This document shows, in pieces, positions 53,178-61,136 of a stretch of 64,000 nucleotides of DNA. A model generated the notes under the pieces. That model searched no databases. It was not told the DNA's origin and worked only from the letters and a program-made list of their open reading frames with translations. The DNA comes from Nocardiopsis dassonvillei subsp. dassonvillei DSM 43111 (GTDB lineage: Bacteria > Actinomycetota > Actinomycetes > Streptosporangiales > Streptosporangiaceae). A program made the position numbers and the translations under genes. The number at the start of each line of letters is the position of its first letter. Position 1 is the first letter of the stretch. The stretch spans positions 711,355-775,354 of the forward strand of contig NC_014211.1 of the NCBI RefSeq assembly GCF_000092985.1, in the 5' to 3' direction.

Positions 53178-54214
53178 GCTCGTCGGTAGATTCCGTTCTC
53201 ACCCATCTTGTGGGCCAGCTTGTTGGCCAGAACGATGAGGACCAGTCCGACCACGCCCTTGACCAGGCCCGCGACCGCTCCCGCGCTGAAGTTCCCCGTC
53301 ACCAGGGTCTGGTGGTAGATGAAGGTGTCCAGCACCTCCGACACGCCCGATCCGAACGCGTCGCGCTGGAGGTAGAACTGCTCGAAGCCGACGTTGAGGA
53401 TGTCGCCGATCTTGAGGATGAGCAGCAGGACGATCACCGGGCGCAGGCCCGGCAGGGTGATGTGCCACATCCGCCGCCATCGCCCGGCGCCGTCCACGGC
53501 CGCGGACTCGTAGAGGTTCTGGTTCACGGCCGCCAGCGCCGCCAGGAAGATGATCGTGCCCCACCCGGCGTCCTTCCAGACCATCTGGGAGGTGACCACG
53601 AACAGGAACGCGTCGGGATCGGACATGACCTCCAGCGGCGCGTACCCGTTCTGCCGCAGGATCTGCGAGAACAGTCCGGCGCCGCCCAGGATCTGCTGGA
53701 ACAGGGTGACGACCAGGACCCACGAGAAGAAGTGCGGCATGTACACGATGCTCTGGAGCACCATCCGCAGCCTGGGGCTGAGGACGCTGTCCAGCAGGAT
53801 GGCCAGCGCGATCGGGATGGGGAAGAAGAACACCAATTGGACGGCGGCGATGACCAGCGTGTTGCCCGCCGCGGACCAGAAGCGGGGGTCGGTGAACAGA
53901 CGCTCGAAGTGCGCCAGCCCCACCCACGGGCTGCCCCACACCCCGTCCCAGGGGTTGTAGTCCTGGAAGGCGATGATGTTGCCGAGGGTCGGCGTGTAGT
54001 GGAACACCGCCAGCAGGCCGATCGCCGGGACCGTCATCAGCAGCAGCTGCCAGTCGCGGCGCAGCCTCGCACCGAACGGGACCCGCCTGCGGCTCGGGGA
54101 CGCGGACCCGCCCCGGCGGTCCGGGACGGCCGGGGACCGCCCCCGGCCCCCGCGCCCGCGGGACGCGTCGGCCGGGGAGGGCGGTTCGCCCTTGGTCATG
54201 GTCCGCTCAGTCAC
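53174..54214 (-). CDS. Carbohydrate ABC transporter permease (LplB-type)
   Basis: 346 residues. A disordered basic N-terminus (about 1-50) precedes six helices. EAA loop ESAAVDGAGRWRRMWHITLP. YTPTLGNIIAFQDYNPWDG and the long periplasmic loop are typical of LplB proteins, which handle complex polysaccharide fragments. The start overlaps the solute-binding-protein stop by 8 bases, and the end overlaps the next permease by 4. Confidence 0.9.
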   Translation of the reverse strand: MTERTMTKGEPPSPADASRGRGGRGRSPAVPDRRGGSASPSRRRVPFGARLRRDWQLLLMTVPAIGLLAVFHYTPTLGNIIAFQDYNPWDGVWGSPWVGLAHFERLFTDPRFWSAAGNTLVIAAVQLVFFFPIPIALAILLDSVLSPRLRMVLQSIVYMPHFFSWVLVVTLFQQILGGAGLFSQILRQNGYAPLEVMSDPDAFLFVVTSQMVWKDAGWGTIIFLAALAAVNQNLYESAAVDGAGRWRRMWHITLPGLRPVIVLLLILKIGDILNVGFEQFYLQRDAFGSGVSEVLDTFIYHQTLVTGNFSAGAVAGLVKGVVGLVLIVLANKLAHKMGENGIYRRA

Positions 54215-55865
54215 GGCCGTGCTCCTGGAGGACCCGCATGTAGAACTCGCGGCCCTCGTCGCCGCCGTCGCGGCGCCAGTCCGCGACGGCCTGGTCCAGG
54301 GCGCTGAGGTCCTCGCGGCCCCGGATGATGTCGTTGACCCTGTCGGTCATCGGGGTCTCGGCCCCGGAGAAGCGCTCGGGGCGCTGGATGCGGATGCCCG
54401 CGAACGGGTCGTCCTCGGTGAACTGGGCGGCGTGGTTGTACCAGTCGCACTTCCATGGCACGAAGTCCGGGTACTGGCTCTCGGTGATCGCCTGGGGGCG
54501 TCCGCTGATGAAGTAGTAGCCGTCGTTGACCTCGCCGTTGCCGGTGTCGGTGAGCTGCGGGGCGCCCTCGTCGTTGAGCTCGTGGTGCGCGCCCGCCTCG
54601 CCGTAGCGGTAGTCCATGTACTCCCGCGTGCCGAACGGAGCGGCGCAGTAGTTGATGATGCCGAGGATCTCCTCGACCTGCTCCGGCTCCATGCCCTTGC
54701 GTACGAACACGGACTGGGCGGAGGGGTCGCTGCGGTGCATCACCGGGTCGGCGCCGCCGTTGCCGAAGGCCGGCATCAGGTCCAGGCGGAAGTCGGGGTT
54801 GTCGCCGAGCATCTGCATGTAGGCCTCGTGCCAGGCGCCGATGCCGTCCTGGTTGAAGAGGATCTGCCCGGAGTTGAGCAGCTCCTTGGAGTTGTCCCCC
54901 AGGGCGACGATGTCGGGGTGGACGAGCCCCGCGTCGAACACCCTGCGCATGTACTCGATGCTGGCCCTCCACTCCTCGGTCTCGAACATGTGGATGAGCT
55001 CGCCGCCCGAGTAGCGCCACTGCTTGGGCGCGCCGAAGACCTGGCGCATGGTGAGGTTGAAGTCGCCGAAGGCCCAGCGGTTGTTGTCCGGGTCGTTGAC
55101 CTCCTCGCCGATCGCGAACAGGTCGTCGGGGCTGGTCGGGGCCTCCAGGCCGTACTCCTCCAGGAGGTCGCGCCGGTACAGGACCCAGTTGCCGAAGGGC
55201 TCGGCGGGCCAGGGCACCCCGTGCAGCTGCTGGTTGAAGACGTTCCAGCGCCAGGCGTCGCTGTCCAGGTTGGCCAGCAGGGGGTAGGCCTGCGCCGCGT
55301 CGCCGGCCAGGTGCGGCGTCAGGTCCTCGAACAGCTCGCCGACGGCCCGGTTGAACTGCGGGATCAGGTTGATGACCCAGTCGGGGATCATCGTGATGTC
55401 GGCGACGTCGCGCCCGGCGATCACCGCGTTCATCTTGTCGATGACCGAGTTGCCGTCCTGGAAGTTGAACTCCACCGTGGCGCCCAGACGCCCGTTGACG
55501 TACTCGAAGAAGGAGTTGTCGCCCAGGCCGGGCGGGATCGGCCCCCACAGCGGGGTCATCGCGGTGTAGCTCCCGCCCCTGCCGGGGGCCTCGGACACGG
55601 CCCGGACGAACTCCTGCGGGTAGGCGGTGAACCCGTCCGGGGCGCCGTGCTGTCCCGGGATGTCGGGGGTGACCCCCTGGAACGGGATGTGCGTGGGGAT
55701 CAGGTCGTCCAGCGAGCTGGCGGAGGAGGCGGACCCTCCGCCGCTGGACGACTCCGAGCCGCAGCCGGTGAGCGTTCCGGCGGTGAGCGCCGCGGCGGTG
55801 GAGGCGCCCACCAGGCCGAGGAAGCGGCGTCGGCTGGGGGGCTGGCGCAGGGGGGTGGTGCGCAT
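54207..55865 (-). CDS. Oligosaccharide-binding lipoprotein of an Lpl-type ABC importer
   Basis: 552 residues, long as expected for LplA-type binding proteins. The signal has a twin-arginine motif (SRRRFLGLVG) and a lipobox LTGC, so it is a Tat-exported lipoprotein. The mature protein is a cluster-B binding fold (GVPWPAEPFGNWVLYRRDLLEEYGL, FNQDGIGAWHEAYM). With the two permeases it should capture xyloglucan-derived oligosaccharides at the cell surface. First gene of the leftward operon, divergent from the GH3 gene over a 199-base region with both operator types. Confidence 0.9.
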   Translation of the reverse strand: MRTTPLRQPPSRRRFLGLVGASTAAALTAGTLTGCGSESSSGGGSASSASSLDDLIPTHIPFQGVTPDIPGQHGAPDGFTAYPQEFVRAVSEAPGRGGSYTAMTPLWGPIPPGLGDNSFFEYVNGRLGATVEFNFQDGNSVIDKMNAVIAGRDVADITMIPDWVINLIPQFNRAVGELFEDLTPHLAGDAAQAYPLLANLDSDAWRWNVFNQQLHGVPWPAEPFGNWVLYRRDLLEEYGLEAPTSPDDLFAIGEEVNDPDNNRWAFGDFNLTMRQVFGAPKQWRYSGGELIHMFETEEWRASIEYMRRVFDAGLVHPDIVALGDNSKELLNSGQILFNQDGIGAWHEAYMQMLGDNPDFRLDLMPAFGNGGADPVMHRSDPSAQSVFVRKGMEPEQVEEILGIINYCAAPFGTREYMDYRYGEAGAHHELNDEGAPQLTDTGNGEVNDGYYFISGRPQAITESQYPDFVPWKCDWYNHAAQFTEDDPFAGIRIQRPERFSGAETPMTDRVNDIIRGREDLSALDQAVADWRRDGGDEGREFYMRVLQEHGRD

Positions 55866-55935
55866 AGCGTCGTTCCTTCGGTTGAGCAGGCCGGGGAGCC
55901 CAGGGGGGTAGGAAACGAAGGGCCATTTTGCTATG

Positions 55936-55958
55936 AATTAGTTGGCCGTTTAGACAAA
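55936..55958. promoter_or_regulatory. XylR/ROK-like box 4 (importer/GH3 divergent promoter)
   Basis: AATTAGTTG-N6-TAGACAAA on the plus strand, the exact inverted form of box 1 at all 17 specified bases. It lies 71 bases upstream of the binding-protein start. Confidence 0.7.
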
Positions 55959-56006
55959 CAAATTACTCCACTGTGATGTGGCACACAAGGTCTTCAGGTA
56001 TCGAAG

Positions 56007-56020
56007 TCGAAGCGGTTCGA
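56007..56020. promoter_or_regulatory. LacI-type operator 3 (GH3 promoter)
   Basis: TCGAAGCGGTTCGA, a central-CG palindrome 45 bases before the GH3 start, flanked by further TCGAAG and TTCGA half-sites (about 56001-56027). Matches the sites at 41597 and 49224. Confidence 0.65.
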
Positions 56021-56064
56021 TTTCGAAGGACAATACCCTCGCGCACGAGAGGCGAACACCCCCC

Positions 56065-59064
56065 ATGACCCTCCAGCCGCACCTGCCGCCGTACCGGGAC
56101 CCCGCCCTGCCGCCCGAACGGCGCGTGGACGACCTGCTCGCCCGCCTCACCCCGGAGGAGCGGATCGGCCTGCTCCACCAGCACCAGGCGCCCGTCGAGC
56201 GCCTGGGCGTCGGCCCCTTCCGGACCGGGACCGAGGCGCTGCACGGACTGGCCTGGCTCGGACCGGCCACCGTGTACCCGCAGGCCGTCGGCCTGGCCAG
56301 CACCTGGGACCCCGGCCTGCTCCGCCTCGTCGGCCGGGCCGTCGGCGACGAGGTGCTCGCCCGCAGGGGCGCGGGCGCGTCGCCCAACGTCTGGGCGCCC
56401 GTGGTCAACCCGCTGCGCGACCCCCGCTGGGGCCGCAACGAGGAGGGCTACTCCGAGGACGCGTGGCTGACCGGGCTCCTGGCCGCCGCCTACGCCCGGG
56501 GGCTGGCCGGTGACGGCGACACGCTGCGCCTCGCGCCCACCCTCAAGCACTTCCTCGCCTACAACAACGAGGAGGGCCGCTGCGAGACCTCCAGCGACCT
56601 GCCGCCGAGGGTCCTGCGCGAGTACGAGCTCCAGGCCTTCCTGCCCGCCCTGGCCGAGGGGGCGGCCGTGGCCGTCATGCCCTCCTACAACCTGGTCAAC
56701 GGGCGGCCCGCGCACCTGAGCCCGCTGATCGGCGACGTGCTGCGCCCGGCCGCGCCCGACCGCCTGCTGGTGGTCAGCGACGCCTACGCGCCCGCCAACC
56801 TCGTGGAGGCGCAGCACTTCCACCCCGACCTGCCCACGGCCTACGCGCACGCGATCCGGGCCGGGCTCGACAGCTTCACCCAGGACGACGACCGCACCGA
56901 GCCCACCCTCGGGCACGTGCGCGAGGCGCTGCGCCGGGGGCTGCTCACCGCGGCCGACATCGACCGCGCCGCGCGCAACGTGCTCTCGGTCCGGATCCGC
57001 CTGGGCGAGTTCGACCCCGTGATGGGCGGGGTTGACGGGATCGCCGGGGTGGGCGGAGACCTGCTGGCCGGGGACGGCCCGAACGGTGAGGTGTGGGGCG
57101 GGGGCGCGGGGGACACCGGGGGCGGCGGCACGGCGGGGGAGGCCGGGCACGGGACCGCCGGGGACGCCGGGGCCTTCGACACCCCCGAGCACCGGGCGCT
57201 CGCCCGGGAGGCGGCCACCCGCTCGATCGTGCTGCTCCGCAACGAGGGCGCGCTCCCGCTGCGCGACGTGCGCCGGGTCGCCGTCGTCGGCCAGCTCGGC
57301 GACACCGTGCTGGAGGACTGGTACAGCGGGACGCTGCCCTACGCCGTCACCGCGCGCGCCGGGATCGCCGAGCGGGTGGAGACGGTGTTCTGCGAGGGCG
57401 TGGACCGCATCCGGCTGAGCACGTTCGGGCACGGACTCGTGGTGGACCCCGGCGACGGGGGCCCCGCCCGGTTGGAGGCCCACGGCGTCTGCGGCGGGCA
57501 CCGCGGCGCGGACGGGCACGCGCCGACCGTGGAGGAGGAGGTCGAGGGCGCGGACTTCGACCTGCTGGACTGGGGCGGCGGCGCCTGCGCCCTGCGCTCG
57601 ACGCGGACGGGGAGGTACCTCGACGTGGGACCCGGAGACGTCCTGGCCTTCACCGCGCCGGGGCCCGGCACCTGGGAGGTCACCCAGACCTTCCGCCTGG
57701 AGGAGCGCAAGGGCCTGCACACCCTCGTCCACGTGCGCAGCGGCCGCGGTGTCACCTCGGATCCGCGCGACGGGAACCTGCGCCTGGCCGGAGCAGGGGA
57801 GGGGGAGGGCCTGTTCATCGTGGACGGGCTCGGCACGGGAGCCGAGGAGGCCGCGCGGGTGGCCTCCGCCGCCGACGTCGCGGTCGTCGTCCTGGGCGAC
57901 CACCCCATGGTCAACGGGCGCGAGACCGAGGACCGGACCGACCTGGACCTGCCCGCCGCCCAGGAGCGGGTGCTGCGCGCCGTGCGCGCGGCCAACCCCG
58001 CCACGGTCCTGGTGCTCAGCAGCGGCTGCCCGTTCGGGATCACCTGGGCCGACGAGCACGTCCCGGCCGTCCTGTGGTCGGCGCACGGCGGCCAGGAGTA
58101 CGGCCACGCGCTCGCGGACGTGCTCTTCGGCGACGCCGAGCCCTCCGGACGGCTTCCGCAGACCTGGTACCGCTCCGCCGACGACCTGCCCGGGATGCTC
58201 GACTACGACATCGTCGGCGCGCGCGGCACCTACCTGTACTTCGAGGGCGAGCCGCTCTACCCCTTCGGGCACGGCCTCGGCTACACGTCGGTGGAGTACG
58301 CGGCCCCGGTGGTCCGCGTGGACGGCGGCCGGGTCACCGTCGCCGTCATGGTCGCCAACACGGGCGCGCGGCCCGCCGACGAGGTGGTGCAGGTCTACAC
58401 CCGCCAGCTGGCCTCGCGTGTGCGGACCCCGCTGCGCGCGCTGCGCGGGTTCGCCCGGGTGCGCGTGGAGCCGGGCCGCAGCGCGCTCGCCACGGTCTCC
58501 TTCGACGTGGACCGGCTCGCGCTGTGGGACACCACCCGCGACCGCTTCGTGGTGGAGGACGCGCCGCGCCAGGTGCTGGTCGGGCGTTCGGCGACCGACA
58601 TCCGCGCCACCGCGGCCCTGGACGTGCCGGGGGAGGCCATCCCGCCCCGCGACGCGCGCACGCCGTGGTCGGCCGCGGGCTACGACGACGCCCGGGGCAC
58701 GTCCCTGTGCCCGCTCACCCCCGAGCGGGGCGACGCGGTGCGTTCCCGGGAGGGCGGCGCGTGGGCCGCCTTCCGCGACGTGGACCTCGGCGACGGGGTC
58801 ACCGGGTGCCGCCTCACGGTGAACGCCGAACACGCCAGCACGGTCCGCGTCCGCCTGGACGACCCCGAGGACGGACCGACCGCCGCGGTGGCCGACGTCC
58901 CGGCGGGCAAGGACGGTTACGACTTCACCGAGGTCGGCGCGGCCTTCGAGGACGCGGGGGGAGCCGGGGGGATCCGTGACCTGTACCTGGTCTTCGACCG
59001 GCCGGGTACGGCGGTGGCCGACCTGGTCCTGACCGGCGCTGCTCCGGCACCGGAGGCGGACTGA
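56065..59064 (+). CDS. Multidomain GH3 glycosidase, probable beta-xylosidase or beta-glucosidase
   Basis: 999 residues. The GH3 barrel has GAGASPNVWAPVVNPLRDPRWGR, LKHFLAYNNE and nucleophile Asp239 in LLVVSDAYAP. Residues about 320-372 are a Gly-rich insert. A domain inserted at about 442-592 (STRTGRYLDVGPGD and similar strands) resembles a fascin-like beta-trefoil. The second GH3 domain (SSGCPFGITWADEHVP, HGGQEYGHALADVLFGDAEP), an Fn3-like domain and a terminal CBM6-like sandwich (about 880-999) follow. No signal peptide, so intracellular. The ATG at 56065 has only a distant AGAGG; the substrate, probably xyloglucan oligosaccharide, is inferred from context. Confidence 0.87.
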   Translation: MTLQPHLPPYRDPALPPERRVDDLLARLTPEERIGLLHQHQAPVERLGVGPFRTGTEALHGLAWLGPATVYPQAVGLASTWDPGLLRLVGRAVGDEVLARRGAGASPNVWAPVVNPLRDPRWGRNEEGYSEDAWLTGLLAAAYARGLAGDGDTLRLAPTLKHFLAYNNEEGRCETSSDLPPRVLREYELQAFLPALAEGAAVAVMPSYNLVNGRPAHLSPLIGDVLRPAAPDRLLVVSDAYAPANLVEAQHFHPDLPTAYAHAIRAGLDSFTQDDDRTEPTLGHVREALRRGLLTAADIDRAARNVLSVRIRLGEFDPVMGGVDGIAGVGGDLLAGDGPNGEVWGGGAGDTGGGGTAGEAGHGTAGDAGAFDTPEHRALAREAATRSIVLLRNEGALPLRDVRRVAVVGQLGDTVLEDWYSGTLPYAVTARAGIAERVETVFCEGVDRIRLSTFGHGLVVDPGDGGPARLEAHGVCGGHRGADGHAPTVEEEVEGADFDLLDWGGGACALRSTRTGRYLDVGPGDVLAFTAPGPGTWEVTQTFRLEERKGLHTLVHVRSGRGVTSDPRDGNLRLAGAGEGEGLFIVDGLGTGAEEAARVASAADVAVVVLGDHPMVNGRETEDRTDLDLPAAQERVLRAVRAANPATVLVLSSGCPFGITWADEHVPAVLWSAHGGQEYGHALADVLFGDAEPSGRLPQTWYRSADDLPGMLDYDIVGARGTYLYFEGEPLYPFGHGLGYTSVEYAAPVVRVDGGRVTVAVMVANTGARPADEVVQVYTRQLASRVRTPLRALRGFARVRVEPGRSALATVSFDVDRLALWDTTRDRFVVEDAPRQVLVGRSATDIRATAALDVPGEAIPPRDARTPWSAAGYDDARGTSLCPLTPERGDAVRSREGGAWAAFRDVDLGDGVTGCRLTVNAEHASTVRVRLDDPEDGPTAAVADVPAGKDGYDFTEVGAAFEDAGGAGGIRDLYLVFDRPGTAVADLVLTGAAPAPEAD

Positions 59065-59073
59065 GCGGCGGCG

Positions 59074-59186
59074 GGCCGGACACGGTCCGGCCGGCACCGA
59101 GCCGCAGCCGCCCCGGGGGAGGTCCGGCGCGGTGCGGCCGACAGTGAGCCGGGGGCGGCCCGCCCGGATTCCGGACGGGCCGTCCC
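59074..59186. terminator. Two hairpins between convergent GH3 and serine-hydrolase genes
   Basis: GGCCGGAC/GTCCGGCC (59074-59092, 3-base loop) lies 9 bases after the GH3 stop. A longer imperfect dyad (59152-59186, GGGGCGGCCCG... / ...CGGGCCGTCCCC) faces the leftward genes. Confidence 0.6.
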
Positions 59187-59271
59187 CGGCCGCCCGGGTT
59201 CCGGCGGCGGTCGCGTCACCCCGGTCCGGGGGCCGTCGTGCGGCTCCCGGGTCAGCGGGGTCCGGAGGGGC

Positions 59272-60327
59272 TCACCGGAACTGGGCCACCAGCTGGGCCA
59301 GGATGTTGTGCGGCAGGCTGCGGGGGAGCATCTGGTTGACGGTGCCGGAGACGTGGAGGTCGCGTTCCGGAACGTGGTAGAGCACGTTCCCGAAGGCCCC
59401 GGAGTGGCCGATCATCTCCGGGCACGGGGTGAACGGAGTCATCCAGCGCGGGAGCCTGAACCGCATGACCCCGATCCCGTAGTCGATGGGGACCAGACGT
59501 GAGAACACCGGGTTCCAGCGCGCGGTCATCTCCGCCAGGTACCGCGCGGGGAACAGTTCGCCCCCCACGAAGGCGCGCAGGAGCCGCAGCTGGTCGGCCG
59601 AGGTCGAGACCACCGCTCCGTCGGGCGGGAACGAGGCGATCGTCCTCGGCACGCGCAGCCGGGTGCGGCCGTGCAGGAGCGTGGCGACCTCGTCGTAGCG
59701 GTCCAGCGTGTGCGGGGTGAACAGCCAGGTGTCGTGCAGCCCGAGCGGTTCGAGGACCCGGGCCCGCAGGGCCCGGTCGTAGCCGCCGGACGTGGCCACC
59801 TCGATGACGCGTCCGAGCAGCTGGTAGTTGGTGTCGCAGTAGTGCGCCCTGCCCGGGGTCGACGGGGCGAACCGGCTCGGCATGGCCCTGGCCATGCCGA
59901 GGAAGTCCTCGAAGGTCCAGGCGGCGTCCTCGCGGAGCATGTCGCCCAGGAACGTGGTGCCGTCGGGGCGCTTCTGCTCGAAGTAGTCGGGGATCCCGGA
60001 GGTCTGCGTCAGCAGTTCGCGCACCGTGATCGCCGGGCCGTGGTCGCGGCCCCCGTACGTGTTGAGCCCGCGCATCGTGTCCGCGCCGAGCAGGTCCGCG
60101 ACGGGTGTGTCGAGGGTCAGGGTCCCCTCGTCGCGCAGCTGCATGACCATCGCGACGGTGTACAGCTTGGTGATGCTGGCGACGAAGTACGGCCGCCCCG
60201 TGTCGCCGTGGCTCCAGGAGAACCCGGTGGACGGCTGCTCCACGGCGAGGCTCATCAGCGACACCCCCGGCTTGGCGGCGTAGCGCGCCGCGATCCCGTC
60301 GAGCCGGGCCGAGATCCGCTCACTCAC
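59272..60327 (-). CDS. Serine hydrolase of the beta-lactamase/DD-peptidase (class C-like) fold
   Basis: 351 residues from a GTG that overlaps the PadR-family gene stop (GTGA). SxxK is SITK (Ser51, Lys54), the second motif is YCDTNY and the third is GHSGAFG (HSG in place of KTG), as in class C-like esterases and peptidases. No signal peptide, so probably a cytoplasmic esterase, amidase or peptidase rather than a secreted lactamase. Co-transcription with a PadR regulator suggests inducible expression by a small molecule (inference). Confidence 0.85.
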   Translation of the reverse strand: MSERISARLDGIAARYAAKPGVSLMSLAVEQPSTGFSWSHGDTGRPYFVASITKLYTVAMVMQLRDEGTLTLDTPVADLLGADTMRGLNTYGGRDHGPAITVRELLTQTSGIPDYFEQKRPDGTTFLGDMLREDAAWTFEDFLGMARAMPSRFAPSTPGRAHYCDTNYQLLGRVIEVATSGGYDRALRARVLEPLGLHDTWLFTPHTLDRYDEVATLLHGRTRLRVPRTIASFPPDGAVVSTSADQLRLLRAFVGGELFPARYLAEMTARWNPVFSRLVPIDYGIGVMRFRLPRWMTPFTPCPEMIGHSGAFGNVLYHVPERDLHVSGTVNQMLPRSLPHNILAQLVAQFR

Positions 60328-60854
60328 GGGGTGTCCTCCTCCAGCAGCCGTTCGGTGGCGTCGAGCCAGTCCAGCTCCGCCCTGGCCAGGGTGATGCCGT
60401 AGGAGAGCGTGGCCAGGCGGAGCGCCTGCCCGAGCCCGGCGGCCTCCGCCGGGACGGCGATCGCCTCCAGCGCGGCCAGCTCCCCGCCCACCTCCCGCCT
60501 GCGGGTGTCCAGCAGTTCCCGGATGTCCTCCGTGCGCATTCTGTCCGCGAAGAACAGCCGTGCCAGGAAGGGGTCCCGGGTCGGCGGGGTGCGCGGGGGG
60601 GAGGTGAGCCAGCGGTCCAGTTCGGCCAGCCCGGGGGCGGTCACGCTGTGCAGGTGCAGGTTGGGGCGCTCCTCCTGCACCACGGTGCGGCGGGAGGCCA
60701 GGCCCTCCTCCACCAGGCCGGTGAGCGTCCGGTAGATCTGCGACTGGTCCGCCGTCCAGAAGTGCCCGACGCTCTCGTCGATCACCTTCTTCAGGTCGTA
60801 GCCGCTCATCGGCTTGATGGACAGGAGCCCGAGTATGGCGTGTCGTAGGGACAT
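60324..60854 (-). CDS. PadR-family transcriptional regulator
   Basis: 176 residues. The winged helix-turn-helix is at the N-terminus (MSLRHAILGLLSIKPMSGYDLKKVI, QIYRTLTGLVEEGL). The C-terminal half is the helical dimerisation domain (Vir_act_alpha_C-like) of subfamily-1 PadR proteins. No ribosome site precedes the ATG; a promoter ends 6 bases before it, suggesting a leaderless message. It probably autoregulates this promoter and the downstream hydrolase gene. Confidence 0.9.
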   Translation of the reverse strand: MSLRHAILGLLSIKPMSGYDLKKVIDESVGHFWTADQSQIYRTLTGLVEEGLASRRTVVQEERPNLHLHSVTAPGLAELDRWLTSPPRTPPTRDPFLARLFFADRMRTEDIRELLDTRRREVGGELAALEAIAVPAEAAGLGQALRLATLSYGITLARAELDWLDATERLLEEDTP

Positions 60855-60860
60855 GGGTAG

Positions 60861-60888
60861 AGGATAGCGCCAATATATGCGTTGTCCA
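60861..60888 (-). promoter_or_regulatory. Leaderless-type promoter of the padR-family gene
   Basis: Reading leftward, TGGACA (60888-60883) and TATCCT (60866-60861) are 16 bases apart, and the ATG follows 6 bases after the -10. TGGACA matches five of six bases of TTGACA. Confidence 0.5.
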
Positions 60889-60967
60889 CTATGGGAGAGC
60901 GCATGTAGTCCGGGGGTCGGTGTGGACTCCGGAGCCGGAACGCCGGAACGACGGTGGATTCCCTGTT

Positions 60968-60991
60968 CAGGGCGGAGTGCACGCCGCCCTG
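60968..60991. terminator. 8-bp hairpin downstream of the rok gene
   Basis: CAGGGCGG/CCGCCCTG with an 8-base loop, located about 145 bases beyond the stop of the leftward ROK regulator gene and upstream of the padR promoter. Confidence 0.4.
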
Positions 60992-61136
60992 TACGGCCTC
61001 CTGGTAGCTGTCCGGAAAGGTCACCGGTGTGACGCGAGGGGTTTCGGCCTGACTCTGGGCGAGGGAGGACGGGACGCGCTACGAGTACAGGTCCCCGGCG
61101 GAGGGGCCGGTCCGGCGGCCCCTTACGGTCACGGCA

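Noticed and set aside
59272..60327. Serine hydrolase considered as a secreted beta-lactamase resistance gene
   Set aside because: No signal peptide, HSG instead of KTG, and a PadR partner; an esterase/peptidase-type enzyme is more likely.
60806..61024. Minus-strand frame extending upstream of the padR-family gene
   Set aside because: It runs across the padR promoter in a different frame and has no family match or ribosome site.
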